Of a stretch of 64,000 bases of DNA, positions 11,610 to 24,924 are shown piece by piece; position 1 is the first letter of the stretch, and the number at the start of each line of letters is the position of its first letter. The stretch is from NCBI GenBank assembly GCA_950295325.1, contig OX485804.1, positions 7,502,001 through 7,566,000 of the forward strand, read 5' to 3'. Both the position numbers and the translations under genes were made by a program. The notes below the pieces were generated by a model. That model did no database searches, was not told where the DNA came from, and was given only the letters and a program-made list of their open reading frames with translations. The stretch is from Polytrichum commune. Its lineage: Eukaryota; Streptophyta; Polytrichopsida; Polytrichales; Polytrichaceae.

Positions 11610-14600
11610 TTGTAAGCCTCAATTGTGTCAAAAGTGACCATATCTAAAATGGATTCACTCGTCAACTATACTTTCCAAATCATTTCAATATCTCGACAAC
11701 AAGTTTGGTTTTTGACACACGAATTGGGTGCCCTTGGATGCAGATACTTACTCTTTATATTGATCATCAAGGTCACAAAGTACTATATTTATTTAGTTGT
11801 TTTTTTCCCTTGACATAAGATATTTCACTAAACAAAAGTCTCAAACTCATTAATATAGAAAATATAAGTCTAAGACTTGATGAGAACTTGTACAAACTTT
11901 GTGTATAGGCCGTACGTTGAGCTCCTTAGACTTTGAGGGTTAAGGGTAGACTTCTTTGTGCTATCCATTATAGCAAAATAAATGGGGCACATGTTCATGT
12001 GTTGACCATTATGGCAAAACAAAGTAGGGAACATTTCCATGCGTTTGCCATTTTTCTACAATAATCTAAACTTCATTGACATCGGTGAAGCTTTGGCCAT
12101 GCAATTCCATGTTCATGGGATTTTTTGCAAAAAATAAATAAGAGGATGGGTGGGGGGTCAACATATGAGAGATCGGGTTTGCTTATTGTCAAACATGCAC
12201 ATTGAATACGATTGTCATCTCATTCATCTAGTATTTGATGTTACAAAAACTAGATTCATTGAAATCTATGCCTCCCAATGTTAGAGGAATGAAATGAAAA
12301 TTTGAAATATGAAAAGTTGGGGGAAGGCCTTAATCAAAGAAGAAAACATACAAGATCATAAAAAGGTACAGTGAAAATTTACACCATGTTTATGCAAATT
12401 AAACTCCTTAGCTTAAAGAGTCAGTCAATACCCCCTTCTCAATCTCCAACCTCCCCTTACTAATTAGGGGAGATAGTAAGGTTTTTAGAGGCCTTGTGGC
12501 AAGATATTGTTTTCTTGGATGCCTGCCCATTTGCCCACATGACACGTTACATGCCATGTGATGTGGCACATGGGTTGCCCAACTAAGGGTCACCCATTTA
12601 GTGACTATAGGTGGCTTTTGTTTGTTGGGTTGGGCTAATATGTACTCATTCAAGTATAAAAATTTGGTGCCAAAATGTTGTTGCCACCACATTTTGCTTA
12701 CATGTTAGTACTTTCTTAATATGTTGGCAATTGGTGAATCCTCAGTGGATCTTAACTGTTGGATGGACCAAAATTTCTATGTTGTCTATGGGCTTGCCCG
12801 GGCCCATGAGCAACATAGAAAAGCAGTAAATAACAACATGTATGATCAATTATAATAATGAATAGGGACTTACTAGGAAGGCCCGTTATTCCCCAAAACT
12901 AAAGCCTTTTGGAAGGCATGTTTCCCCCTAAACCCTAAACCCTTATCTTAGCTTGATTTGGTAAACCCATCTAAGGTTTATATACAAGCCTTATGCCCAA
13001 AAGTTGAAGAGTCTCTCATTCACACCAACTACATGCTGGCATCGTCTCTTTCTTAGTGATTGTATACTTTCTTTTTCTTTTCTTTTTAATTTTTTTATCG
13101 AACGGCAAGTATAAAGAAGCAACATCAAACTCAACGTGCTAGAGTGCAATGCCATTGGTTGATTTTGGTGGGTGTGTAGCAATGGAATATAAAGAAGAGA
13201 AAATTGAAAGTTGTCACACATGATCCATTGATTTTTATTTTTATTCTTTTCAAGTATGTGATTTTTTAAAGAAAATTACAAAACAAAAACCATATGATTG
13301 CTCGATGAACTAGAGTACAACTACACCACTTGCACCTAACATTGTGGGTTGACAACTAGTGTGGGTAGAAAATATTGTGGTCCACTACATTTTATGTGTG
13401 GGTTGAAGATAGGGTATGCTTATAAATCAAAATGCCATCAATCCTCAACATATTAAATGATAACACTTTAACATAATATTGATATCATATTTCCCAACCA
13501 CATTTTTCATGTTCACGTAAAGAACGTTGAGTTCAAAATCCTAGATTTGAACATATAATATTTTAGGCTAAAAAATAACAAGGTCCAAAATAAACAAAAA
13601 TTGTATTGACTAGTTTTATTTGTGATACATCAAAATTATAGTGGGCCTTAATGATAAGTGTAAAAAGTGCACACAAGGTTTACACGACCGTAATAACACC
13701 CCATTCATGTTGGTAAAAAATAAGTTTGTTTCATTTGAGCAAGACAGTCCATGGCGACACACTTCTCAACATCCACCAAATCATGTTCACATAAAAATTA
13801 AAAAAATTAAAAACTTACTCCAAAATGAATGATCTCCAAGGGCCATTTGTTATTGAAGGGTTCCAAAATATATCCCCCCCCCCCCCTCCCTCCATTCATT
13901 CGCCAATCAAAGCAAATTCAAGCTTTGCAAAGTCTCCCATGCCACAACTTGGAAAAGTTTGTTTTGTTTGGTCTCTATTATAATTGCAAACCCTCATGTT
14001 GCGGATCCAACTTCATATTCTAATCTCCCATATATTACCTACTAACGACAATTTGCTACAAAGAATTTTATATCGGCTTCAACATGGATAAGTTTACATG
14101 ACATGAAATTGATATTAAAGTCCAAGAAGTCAAAAGATGTTTGAGACTAGTAGTACGTCAAGATGGTGTCCAAAAGGCTAACGTCCTAGAGTAATAAAGT
14201 GCAGTGACCTGAATAAGACAAAGGCTATCATCAACTTGATGGTCCAATTGAAAGGAAGACATGAGACTAACTACATTATGAACCGAGGGAGGAAACCTGT
14301 CTCTAATGGATTTGTAGAGGGGACACCCCAACACCAAAGTGGGGCCTCGTTTTTTTACTCCATTTTCAGAGAAAATTTAGCATAGTTTTTTTAATCGCTA
14401 GAGAATGGGATAGTCAACCACCTGGCAATTCCAATGGCAAGTCTATGATTTGAGGTGCATTATGCAACAATGATTTTACGTTGGGGTCATGCCAATGGTT
14501 GCTTCAAGTATGATTGACATTCTTCGTTGAGATAGTCCTTGAGGTGAAGGTAATATGATTTCTTTCACGTGAGGTGGTGGAAAGATGTCCATTCTTCAAC

Positions 14601-15020
14601 GAGACAAACATGCTTGATAGCATCAAATGTGATTTTTGATGATGTTGGGATGTCCTTTGTTTCCCATCGTGGTAGGCTCCTCGTATCCTTTCAAGTGGTT
14701 GTTGTTTTGTACCAAGTGTCAGATCCTTGTTTGGCGTTTTAACACGAGTAGTTCAAATGTCATTTAATATGAAGAAAATGAATGGGCCAACAACAACCAA
14801 ACATTTGAATTACCCCGATCCATCATCCAACTCTTTAACTCACATCATGAAAACACCAAATTGAGACTCTTCAACTCAAATCAAGGCCCCCCAAGAAGTT
14901 AACACATTTGGATGACAATCCAACGTTTTTCAAAGTATTTTGTTGTTTTATAAAATATTATGACATGATTTTTTTAAATCTTGTAATGGTTTAATGTGGT
15001 TATGTTTACTCATTGATTAT
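11610..15020. other. Intergenic, no gene recognised
   Basis: AT-rich, with no recognisable protein. It contains a C run at about 13867-13877 and two adjoining CCCTAAA-type telomere-like units near 12925-12945, too few to be a telomeric array. Confidence 0.5.
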
Positions 15021-15023
15021 GGG

Positions 15024-15025
<2 letters not shown>

Positions 15026-15066
<41 letters not shown>
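15026..15066 (+). repeat. (AC)n microsatellite
   Basis: An uninterrupted AC dinucleotide run of about 41 bp, followed by a short TATA stretch. Confidence 0.95.
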
Positions 15067-15072
<6 letters not shown>

Positions 15073-15514
15073 TAATCAATTTGTTCATACCGTAGAGGCC
15101 TCTCCATTCCAACACGGAAGATTTTTTTGCCCCTCAAAATTTGTCACATGTCATGCTCACATCACCAAGCTCCACTTGTATCACATGTGGAAACTACATT
15201 CGGGCACATGTGAAGATGAAATAAAGAGCCCTTTACAACAGTCTTGACATTCAACATGAATCTCAAGGATGCAATGCTTAGAAAATTGCACAAGTGTGAT
15301 GATGTATGAGAAATACTAGCATAGTTTGCTTACATTGTAAGGAGTATATTGTCAAGGATGAATCTTAAAGGAAGGACATTATGGGCGCTAACTATCACTT
15401 CCACCAAAAGAGGTTGTAATCTTTGCATACGAGCTTTGATAATAGTATTCAAGTTAGACACAATACTCCAATTAAAGCATTGCATATCTCAGTACACTAA
15501 ATAGTCCTATTAAT

Positions 15515-15795
15515 GTCGTTGGCATTCAACGTGGAAACAATTAACGCGGGCCCCTCTAATTGTCTAGTCCGGGTGGAAATAACGCGGGTCCAAGACCTAG
15601 GGTCTTTCTTGAGACTTCCCACCAACACCTTACATAAAACAAAATAGTGACTTCACATCAAAAGTGGCATGAACTAAAGCATTCATTGACAGTGATTTCC
15701 TAGAAGAAGAAAATTAATGTGGCCCACACTAATCTTATACCAAAGATTTGTGTGGGTTGAAAACTAGTGTGGCCCTCATAATATATAGGACTAGT
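15515..15795. repeat. Family F repeat
   Basis: Contains the repeated phrases 'gtgggtccaagacc..gggtctt', 'cttcccaccaacacctta' and several 'aatgtggcccacactaat' units. The same mixture occurs at 44440-44780, 49430-49700, 54245-54600 and 57480-57990. It seems to be a non-coding element built from short inverted 'agtgtgg' units. Confidence 0.55.
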
Positions 15796-15799
15796 TAGT

Positions 15800-17175
15800 G
15801 TACTTTGATGAAGAAGGGCGGGTGTTCAATGGGGGTGCATCCAATTGGAATCTTGTATCTCTCCAATCTTTGAATTTCTAGGCTTCTCTTAGATAAGAGA
15901 GCTTTAGTCAACATGTTACTATCCCATATCCCGCATCCCATGGGCACCAAACATGGGGAGAGTTTGAAAACAAGCGGTCAAGACCCTATGTTTTTTGAAA
16001 GCGAGTTGGGTTTTTTTTTGGGGGGGGGGGGGGATAGACTATTAGTTATGTGTGAAGAAAGTGATGAATATTCTCCAATATTCCTCTAAATTGGCCACCT
16101 TTTTCCTATGGTGTTGAAGTTGATTGATTGGCCCACAATGCAACAATTGAGGGTGGATTCACATTAGGGTCTAGGCCCAAGACTCCTTGAATCACCTTAC
16201 TGTTGGACTCAAGAGTGGACCCAAGCTTGAAGATTGAATTTGGGGTTTCTTTGGTCTGTGGATCCTAGTATGAACCCACCCTTAAAACTTTAGAGCACCC
16301 TTTGAGACAAACTCGCTCAAATTCACCTGGAAAACCCAGATGACGATTGCAAGAAACTGAACCTTGTAGAAATTCGTAGCTGTCAATATGAATCCTGGGA
16401 TCTTGAATGCAAGATAGTAGAAATAATCCAAACAAGCAAGAACTCAAATCCCATATTCCCTCAAATTATCCCTGGAAAAGGGCGGTCCAGGATCTCTGAG
16501 ACTGGCCTTCGAGGTGAATCTCGCAGGTAACGGATCTAAGTTTTGATTTTAACAGATTTGAAGTTTACTTTTCATGGATCTGGAATCTGATTGTAGCCAA
16601 GTCAATTTATCGAAATTGCAGGATGCAGGTTTCCCAAATCAAGAGTGGGGGGACTCGCAAATTTAATAGAAGAATGTTATAACATGATAACAAGTTTTTG
16701 CATCAAAGCCAAATAATTTTACTAGGAGACCTCATCCACAACTTGACACAAAACTATTAAGAGGGTCTGCAACCTGTATATGATTATCGGACCTGTATCT
16801 CAAATGGCCACCCCCCCCCTGATCCGCCAACAAACAAATTACTCAATATAAAAGGTTTTGAACTTACCATTCTGAAAAACTCTTGGATGTTTATAAACCA
16901 GCTGAGCATTGGAATTATAATTTAATTTTTTGCTGACTCCATCCATACAGGCAGCCATGAAATAGAGTCTTTTAAAACTTGCCAGAGATTTTTGAGTGTC
17001 GTACCATTCTTGTATCACATTCTAACTAAGCTTGGTCAAGACACATCCGTACGAGCAAGTCAAGAACTGATAGTCTCGTGAACAATTCAAGAAGAATGTT
17101 ACAGAGTTTCTTGTTTCTTCAATGCAGGGTAGAAGAAGCTTTCTTCCAAAACTCCCCAATTCTATGTCGTTTGTA
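15800..17175. other. Downstream flank of the Simiate-like gene; unassigned unique sequence
   Basis: The part next to 17175 should include the 3' UTR of the minus-strand gene. The stretch 16240-16700 has a more gene-like base mix than its surroundings, including a donor-like CTCGCAG/GTAACG at about 16506-16516 on the plus strand, but no frame I recognise. A G run lies at about 16020-16033. Confidence 0.4.
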
Positions 17176-20100
17176 TCAAGGTTCACTTGATACTTCTCGC
17201 CGTTCTCTATATTGCTCAAAAGTAAGAAGGGTTTTTGAGGCCTTCAACCAGTCTTCTGGCCTTGGCATTATAATTGCAATATGGCCTTCTGTGTCTGCCT
17301 GTTTCCCAGATTAACCAAATTGACTGATTAGTACACCGAGTAGCTGAGGCATCTGCAGCTACAAAAAAACATGAACCCTCACTCTTTGCCTCCAATCCTA
17401 AAATTGCATTTATTGAACACAGCACAAGTTTTGTGAGACTCACTCGAGTATTAAGTAAAGTAGGATCCTTGATGAGTCGTTCATTTACTTCCAAAAGAAC
17501 CCCTCTGACACAGCACCTGCACACATGCACAAATACTTATTCATTAGAAAGACGGAAAAAAAACTCAAGGTTCAACCACTTGGATCAACACATAAAGACC
17601 ATGACATAAGGTAAGCGGGCTAATTTGGTTACTTATCTAGAACCTACAACAATATTTGAGTGATGTGTGGTGAGGTGTGGATCTAAGAACGGAGAGATTG
17701 CACTACGTTCTCAGAACTTGTAAACTGTTCTAGGCTCAATATCAGCATATTTGAGGGGATCCATATGATCATCTAAGAAGAAAGAGAATCTTCAGTTTGA
17801 TAATTAATAAGATATTCCTATGAGCTTTGAAACAATGAGGAAAATGGCCTTGGCCTCAATTTGGATTTTCTAATCATTTTGTACTAATTGTGTGCTTAAT
17901 ATCCTAGGAGAAGTGGGCTAATCAGAGAAGCAACCATATAAGATCCATCTACTTTAATAGCGATACATGAAGGGGTGAAGGCTACAGACCTTATCAGATA
18001 GAATGCCTCGCCAACCATGACTTTGCACAGCACTGAATTAGGTTCTAGCGAGATGGCATTCTGAAGTATCCACATTGACCCGCATTCAGTAAGCACAAAG
18101 CAAATATTGGGCACAAGAATATACTGGTTTGATATATAATGAATGAGGTAACTCAAGCAACCCTTCCACAAAGTAAAGGATTAATAAAGTCACCAAAGGG
18201 TGGCAAGAGAAGAGATGTATGAACCAAATTGAAACATATGCAGCTTAACATAAATGATAATGCACATTTCAACATGGTTAACTCAATGCGCAAGATCCAT
18301 TAAGTCTTCAAACACGGAAAAGCAGACCTTCTTTCGTTTTCCAGAAACCTTCTGGTCTGCACGATTTTGTTTTCCGACGTTGAAATCTACTGCTGTGACA
18401 GCTGGTGTAGGCTTCAGAGCTACATGGGTTGGCAATAACCCAATCACGCATAATCTGCACATTTAAGCACCTCAAAGTTGTTCAACCATGGCTCTCTATT
18501 CCTTTGTCGCTTAGAGTGTTATTTGCAGGCACATTAGACTATGAAATCCTTATTGACTTCAGTACTACATGAAAGGAGGACAGACACAACAACAACATAT
18601 TATAAAAAAGTTGATGTATTGAGGTTTAAGTGTCTGAAATGCAACATTGTAGAGGAAATGACAAAACACACAAAATTGCAGCACATTGGACTCCAAACAC
18701 AGCAGCGAAATACTCTTGCATACCCATTGGCATGTCTATAGATGTACTGATCATGAAACTCCTTGCCCACATCTGCACCCTCCATCAATTTTCCATCACC
18801 TTGTTAATCCAAGAGAGCAAATTACCTTATCATAAAATTTCAATCGTACCCTCCTCTCTTCCCCACAATCAAATGTAGAAAACGTAAAAGTGGTCTCTTA
18901 CAACCTGGCAGCACTGTGTGAAAGATAAAACCTTCCAAAGAGTCTAGAAACAGAACAAAGACAGCACGATGGATACAATCTTACTGCAATTGGAGAAAAC
19001 ATTGAATAAGCACATTACTCTATCATGTAATTCAGTAAGTGGAAAGAGACAGGAACCTTCGCACAACAAACTTGAGCATCATGGAAACAAGCACATTTGA
19101 AGATTGATTCCAAGACAGAGGTATGAAAGCACAAAGCGAGGACTTGACCACTTGGGAAGAGCCCAGAAGTAACACTGAGGCTTTCTTTTCAAACTAGAAG
19201 TTCTACATCCAGTATTACTTTGTCGATTTCCATACACTGATTTGCCCTATGTTTGGGCAGAAAATATCAAAGTAAATTCCACAATGTCAAACCAGAAGAA
19301 GGTGCATTTGACATAGTAACAGCAGCATGCAGTATCATGTTGCAAGCAACTTCGACTAAGCAGCCTACAAGAGTCCCAAGAATGGTAAGTGACAGAGGCT
19401 TCCACAGACAAGTTCTGGGTTCAATCTGAAAGAAACTGACGCTTTCTTAGCTGCCTTCGGCTCTTAATCGGTGATAATTAATATCATCAACTCAAGGGAG
19501 GTGCTTGAGCATCCAAAACTCTATTATGTCAAAGACTTCTTCGAAAACACACCAATGTCTCAAACTATTTACATTCTGATGTAGGTGCTGATGATTTAGG
19601 ACAATATTGATCAAACCCATAATAATGCACTGCACATATCTGTAGAAACTTCTACTCACTCTTATATCATTTCAAAGCACCACATGAAGTTTGAGACTTA
19701 GAGCCCCATATTGCAAACTCCCTCCAATTTTTCTGGACCAAATTGAACAATTCTGAAGGAAATATGCCTTCCCAAGGATCAATGCTGACCAAGCCAAGAG
19801 TACCTTCGATCTTGGGGTTGATTTTGATTCCCTATATCGATTCCCTTCATGAATTAACGACAGCCCTTCCTTGTGTGCATTCTGCTAGAAACATTGCTAG
19901 TATCAAGGTACCATAGAAGATATTGATCAATCATGCAATTAAGTCAAGAACACATATACGACATAGCTTCCATGAAAGAAAATTCCGAATTTCCTCCAGC
20001 TTGCATTAATTTCCAGTATTCAGAAGTTGAGATTCTAAAGGTGGGATTGGAATGGAAGATGAGAAGCCAATCCTCAATTCTGGAAGTTTTGCTAGTTGAA

Positions 20101-21428
20101 CATAAGTCAGAGGGATGCAGAATCCTACCTGAACTACAACCATAGCTCAGAAAGCACTTAATCACTGGACAAAATCTGTAACATAAAGTTGGTGGAATAA
20201 GAAGTCCAGCAAATAGGAGGTAGGTACTCAGGAAGAAAATTCAGTCCTTTACAGGAATGCAATGCAGCTATTCGGAGAAGACAACTCCTCAGTCATCGTT
20301 TGTGATTTTCAAACCATGATGTCCAGAACGCAAATACACTATAGCTTGCATGAAAGGCAATTCTGAATTTCCGCCAGCTTGAATTTGTTTCCAACGTCTA
20401 GAAGCTGAGATTCTAAAGGTGGGATTAAAATGTAATATGAGAAGCCGATCCTCTTATTTCTCAATTATGAAGAATTCACTGTTCAACTTTAGTCACAGGG
20501 ACTACAAAACCTCACCTGAATACAACCATGGTTCAGATGGCAATTGATTCACCGGACAAAATCTGTTTCGTAGAGTTCGTGTATCAAAGAATCCAGCACA
20601 TAGTATATTCTCGGAGAAACATTCAGTCCGGTAAAGGAGTGCAATGCAATACTTGGAGAAGACAACAACCTCAGTCAACGTTTGTAATTTTCAAACCACG
20701 ATGTCGGACAATCCTCAACAACGTGTCCAATCACATACACAGAATATTGCAATTTCAACATTAATTGTAGCAGTTACCAAGAGCAGCCCAGTGAATGTGC
20801 TTCCATTCAGATGCACATTAGTCAAAGGGGATGCGAACCCCTCCTGACCTACTACCATAGTTCAGAGGGTAATTAATTCGCTGGAAAATTTGTTTCGTAC
20901 AGATGGTTTAATGAAAAATCCAGCAGACATGAGGTAGGTACTCGGAAGAAAATTCAGCTACTAAAGGAGTCCAATGCAATACTCGGAGGAAGACGACAAC
21001 CTCATTCCTCGTTTGTGAATTTCTAACCACGATGTCGGACAAAACCTCGACGAGGTTTTCAATCACATTTACAAAAAATAAGGGTAGAATCCTCTACATA
21101 AAAAAATTCAAAAAAAACAACACAAGGTGGAGCAGTTACCAAGAGCAGCCCAGTGAGTGTGGTTGCACTCAATTGCACGTGGAGGTCGAACAGGCAGCTC
21201 ATGTGCCCTCGGAAACAAGCTTTTCTCCTCCTCTTCCTTTTTGCCGTTCTCTTCCTTTTCTTGCTTGTGGGAGGAGCTTCCGTTCACATTCTCGCCCCTT
21301 GGCGTTACTAATTCTTCTACGTCCCTGCCAGGTGAAGAAACACGGACAACAACTTCCGCGCTCGTTGCGAGCCCGTCTGTAACTTCATCTCCTTCGGGTT
21401 CCCTCGCTTCTTCCCCTTCCACCGTCAT
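17176..21428 (-). CDS. Simiate/ABITRAM (FAM206) family protein, 6 exons, 243 aa
   Basis: Coding exons on the minus strand: 21428-21140, 18772-18724, 18454-18328, 18060-17990, 17516-17444 and 17298-17176. All introns are GT-AG, phases join without a break, and the stop is TGA. Residues ~97-235 match the Simiate/ABITRAM family (glycine-cleavage-H-like fold). Landmarks are HANGLCVIGLLPTH (110-123), VDFNVGK, KVSGKRKK at the exon 3 end, LCKV, CCVRGVLLEVNERL, and EGHIAIIMPRPEDW with a final LLTFEQY. In animals the family is linked to actin binding and nuclear speckles; its role in plants is not established. Residues 1-96 form an acidic, low-complexity extension (E/K/S-rich) lacking in the ~180-residue animal proteins. 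The start chosen is the first ATG of exon 1, behind a telo-box leader. Intron 1 is 2.4 kb and carries a tandem repeat. The exon structure is inferred; exon 2 is only 49 nt. Confidence 0.88.
19930..21139 (-). repeat. Three-unit tandem repeat in intron 1
   Basis: Three diverged units of about 330-385 bp lie in intron 1 of the Simiate-like gene. The 'aaaccacgatgtc' block recurs at about 20318, 20700 and 21031. The 'gacaaaatctgttt' block recurs at about 20168, 20554 and 20881. The middle boundary (20771-20817) contains a copy of the last ~40 nt of exon 1 with its GTAACTGC donor, so duplication started inside exon 1. Confidence 0.8.
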
Positions 21429-21640
21429 CGTTGACGAATAAAATCCTTAAAAAATTCACAATTGTTGTCTCAAACTTTCTTCCTCCGATCAGCGATCACA
21501 CCCCTTGAGGATTCAAATACCTCGAAGAGGCAACTCCTTCCTCTGTTTCCACCTCTTCAAGCCCTAGGGTTTAACCCTCGCCATCGCCAAGCCTAAAAAC
21601 TCTTCCTCTGTTTTTAGGGTTTAGTATCAAAATCTACCAC
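21429..21640 (-). promoter_or_regulatory. 5' leader and telo-box promoter region of the Simiate-like gene
   Basis: On the minus strand this stretch carries AAACCCTA-type telo-box motifs at about 21554-21574 and 21600-21615, close upstream of the first ATG. Telo-boxes are well known in leaders and promoters of plant housekeeping and translation genes. The leader is purine-rich just before the ATG. No clear TATA box is seen, and the transcription start is not fixed. Confidence 0.55.
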
Positions 21641-21874
21641 TAGAGTACTTAAATCTACAAGTAGGCTCTGAAATCTATGTATTCCTAGTTTCACCGTGAT
21701 TCTGGGGACCTGTATGTCTGGACGATATCAAACAAGAGATACTGATTTATACCCATTCTATTTGGTTTGCGCACTTTTAGTGCCAATTGTGATTTCCACG
21801 TGGGATTTTACGGGTCCCAACTGAGGAGATTTTGACATGTGTCAAAACATATTATATCCTGAATCATAGAGATT

Positions 21875-22270
21875 GGTACACTTTTAGCTATGCACCCACT
21901 TCTCTAAGGATATTAAACATGTGATTCATATGAAATAATTAACAAATTCACACTAAAGTTGCAGTCATTTTCTTCATTGTTGTTGAATTAAAATTTTGAT
22001 TTTCTTCTTGAATAAATCGCAGGTCTTGTTAATTATGTTGACCATTGAGAAGTGTCGGGGGAGATATTTGGGCATAATCGGTCAAAATCCTAGTGTTCCC
22101 AAGTCGAACCGATTACATGTTGTGATTCTTTGGTGTTTCTTCATTAATTTGAGGTATATATCATGGATTTCTCTCAAATGGTGGGTAATTTTCCTATAGT
22201 CATGAACTTCAACCATTTATTTCTCAAATTCAACCGGTTCATCTCTAACTAGTGGTCATTTCCTCATGTC
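21875..22270. repeat. Chimeric family E / family A repeat
   Basis: 21875-22045 is a short inverted family E piece ('cttctctaaggatat', 'aattatgttgaccattgag'). It runs straight into a family A copy (22050-22270: 'ggggagatatttgggcataatcgg', 'attacatgttgtgattctt', 'gtggtcatttcctc'). This looks like an A element inserted in an E copy whose remaining part was lost. Confidence 0.55.
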
Positions 22271-22274
22271 CATC

Positions 22275-24920
22275 GCTATTGAGAGCCTACAATAGTTGAC
22301 AATCTTTGAGCACATAGTCCAATCTCTTTTGAATATGGTGCAGTATGAATCTTTTGGCTATAGTTAGTTCCCACTAGTGGCATGAGACTAATCAATAGTA
22401 AATTTACTCAAAATACATCCTAAAGCTAAATGCAGTGTGAATCGAAGCCTATAAGCGGTTAGCAACAGTTGTCAGCCTGCTGGCGGTTACTAGAGATGGG
22501 CTAACTATAAGGAGAGTCTCTCTGACAAGACAGACAAATGATTTTGAATATAAAATTTGATTATAGTTGCGAGAGCTTGGGAGAGTAGCACATGCTATAG
22601 GCTAGGCGTGAGAGTTAGAAGCAAATTATAGCTATGATATCTTGTGATAGGAGCATAGGCTATAGACAATGTTTTGTGCAGAAGTACATGGAGATAACTA
22701 GGATATAGCATGGTATCTTTGTTGGAAACCTTGATTGATGGATAATTAGATTGGGACTTTTTGGTGAATGAAATGTGACGATGTCGAGTGGAAGAGAGGA
22801 CACATGAAATATGGCCATAGTGATAATTGAGAATGCAATTGAGATTGTGACGATTGATAAGTAAATATCAGCACGAGTGGTTGTGAGTTGATTAATCACA
22901 CAAAGCAATTGATCCAAAAAGATTGAGGAGAGAGTTGGCTACGTTTGAGAGATACTAAATTTGATTAATGTGCATGACTTTAGCTATAGCCAGTGCTAAG
23001 TGAAACTTCCATAAATAATCAAAATATTAGCCATTATAGATTGGATGGCAAGCCAATGAATCACAATTGAATTAGAAGATAATTGCGTAGAATTACCAAT
23101 TGAGATGGAGATCGTAGATGACAAGTAAAGATTACAGCATAAAGTAAAGTAAAAACGGGCTATCTTCTCATAAGTGGTAGGAAGAGTAAGTAAGATTAGC
23201 CGTAAACAAAGAGAGGAGTGTATAGCCGCGAGAGAGAGATGTCAGATCATTACGAGAGGCATGGAAGCCCGATTACTTGAGAGCAACATATGTGAATGTG
23301 AGCAAAATAAATCAAAGAGAGAAAGGTGTAAGATTAATTGCCGAGCAAGGTAAGAGCAACTCAACCTTGTCGTATGGCTATATAAATTTGTTAATTGCCT
23401 ACTAAATTGTAAAAGATAATGTGATTGCATAAACAAATCTACATATCATAAAGTGGTGATTACATGCTTCAGGCACCAAATTTTACCCTTGTATGTTTTT
23501 TAACCTATTTTTGCTAAATCGTGAGTAAACTCAACTATAGCCTATATTTCTTCGAGAAGCAACCCACAATTAATAAAGTATTAATCAACCCACCCACACA
23601 TGAGACAATAAAAATCAATTGCATGTAAGAAATGACATTACAAGATTATTGCACCCGAAAGGGAGCATACAAGACTATTTGCCAAGCTTTTGAGCTTCAC
23701 GATTGTATTAAGTCAAGACATTAGAGTGATAGAGAATTTCCAAAGATAGGATGGAATCACCCATGATGGAGAAAACACAAAAAAACCATTAAGAGCGAGT
23801 GAACCTAATGAGAAAAGGGAGTAATGAATAAGAATCACCATGAATAGTTATGAGATGCCTTAATCCAATGTGACATTAGCCCATTAGCCCTTATAGACAC
23901 TAATCTTTCATGTGACCCAATTCCCCGGGTTCTTTTTGTTTGCGTATTTAAGTGATAGCAAAACCCTAACTACACGTGAGATTTTGGTGTTTGCTATTAG
24001 ATGCATACCCAACCACACAACATTCATTTAGTGTCCAGTTAAGATATGTGTTTGAATTTGGCCCACTTACTCATTTAAATTGGCAACCTAAAAGTACATG
24101 TTTTTAAGTACAATGAGTCCCACACCTTGGTATACACGTATTATGCGCCCGATATTGATGCCGCTAGTGTTGGTGTGAGTGAAGGACGCTTCACCTTCAT
24201 CATAGTTGCAAGCTCATATGTGAACATGGGGCAGGTTTATTGAACATGGCTATGGGACCGACAACCATTACCATGTAACAAGGAACAAGAGATGTACTAA
24301 GGGGGGGAGGGGGGGGGGGGCATTGTACAGTCACATCCTACATCATAAGCTAATAGAGTTTTTTACAAAAATTGTGTCACTTGAGAGGCTCCTTGAGTTG
24401 TTAATAGTTGACCTCGTGCATTCATCATCTCACATGCATTGGAGCATATACCATTGATATCTACATCGCCAATGGTAGGCATAGCAAATTTGTACCCCAC
24501 AACCCTAATTAGAAAACCACATTTTTTAATATGAACAACCTTGATGAATGTGTTGCATGTGTTGATGGGTAGTGGAGGTAGGTGACAGTGAGAAAATTAC
24601 CCAACATGACATACTATGACAAGTGGTGACAATATGATTCTTTCCATAAGATTGTAAATTTTGGGAACTAGCATTGCAGGATACCTTAGTCATGGGGCAA
24701 TCTTTACAAATCTCATGGCACCATGAAAATATAGTATAATATACAATAATCTCAAGTCCACACCAACATGCTTATGGAAAATCATATTTTCTTCAAACTT
24801 CAACTACCCCCTACAATTGACGTTTGTTTTATGGGTACTTTAACGCACACTTCCATGCATAGGGGATCCAAATTTTGTCATCCAATGGTTTTCACCAACT
24901 TTGTCTGCACATGGAAGTGT
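22275..24920. other. Intergenic, no gene recognised
   Basis: Includes a purine-rich stretch at about 22500-23360 and a G-rich run at about 24301-24320. No frame resembles a known protein, and no repeat could be matched elsewhere in the window. Confidence 0.5.
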
Positions 24921-24924
24921 GGCC

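Noticed and set aside
12920-12950. Interstitial telomere array
   Set aside because: Only two to three CCCTAAA-like units, within the range of chance or a lone telo-box.
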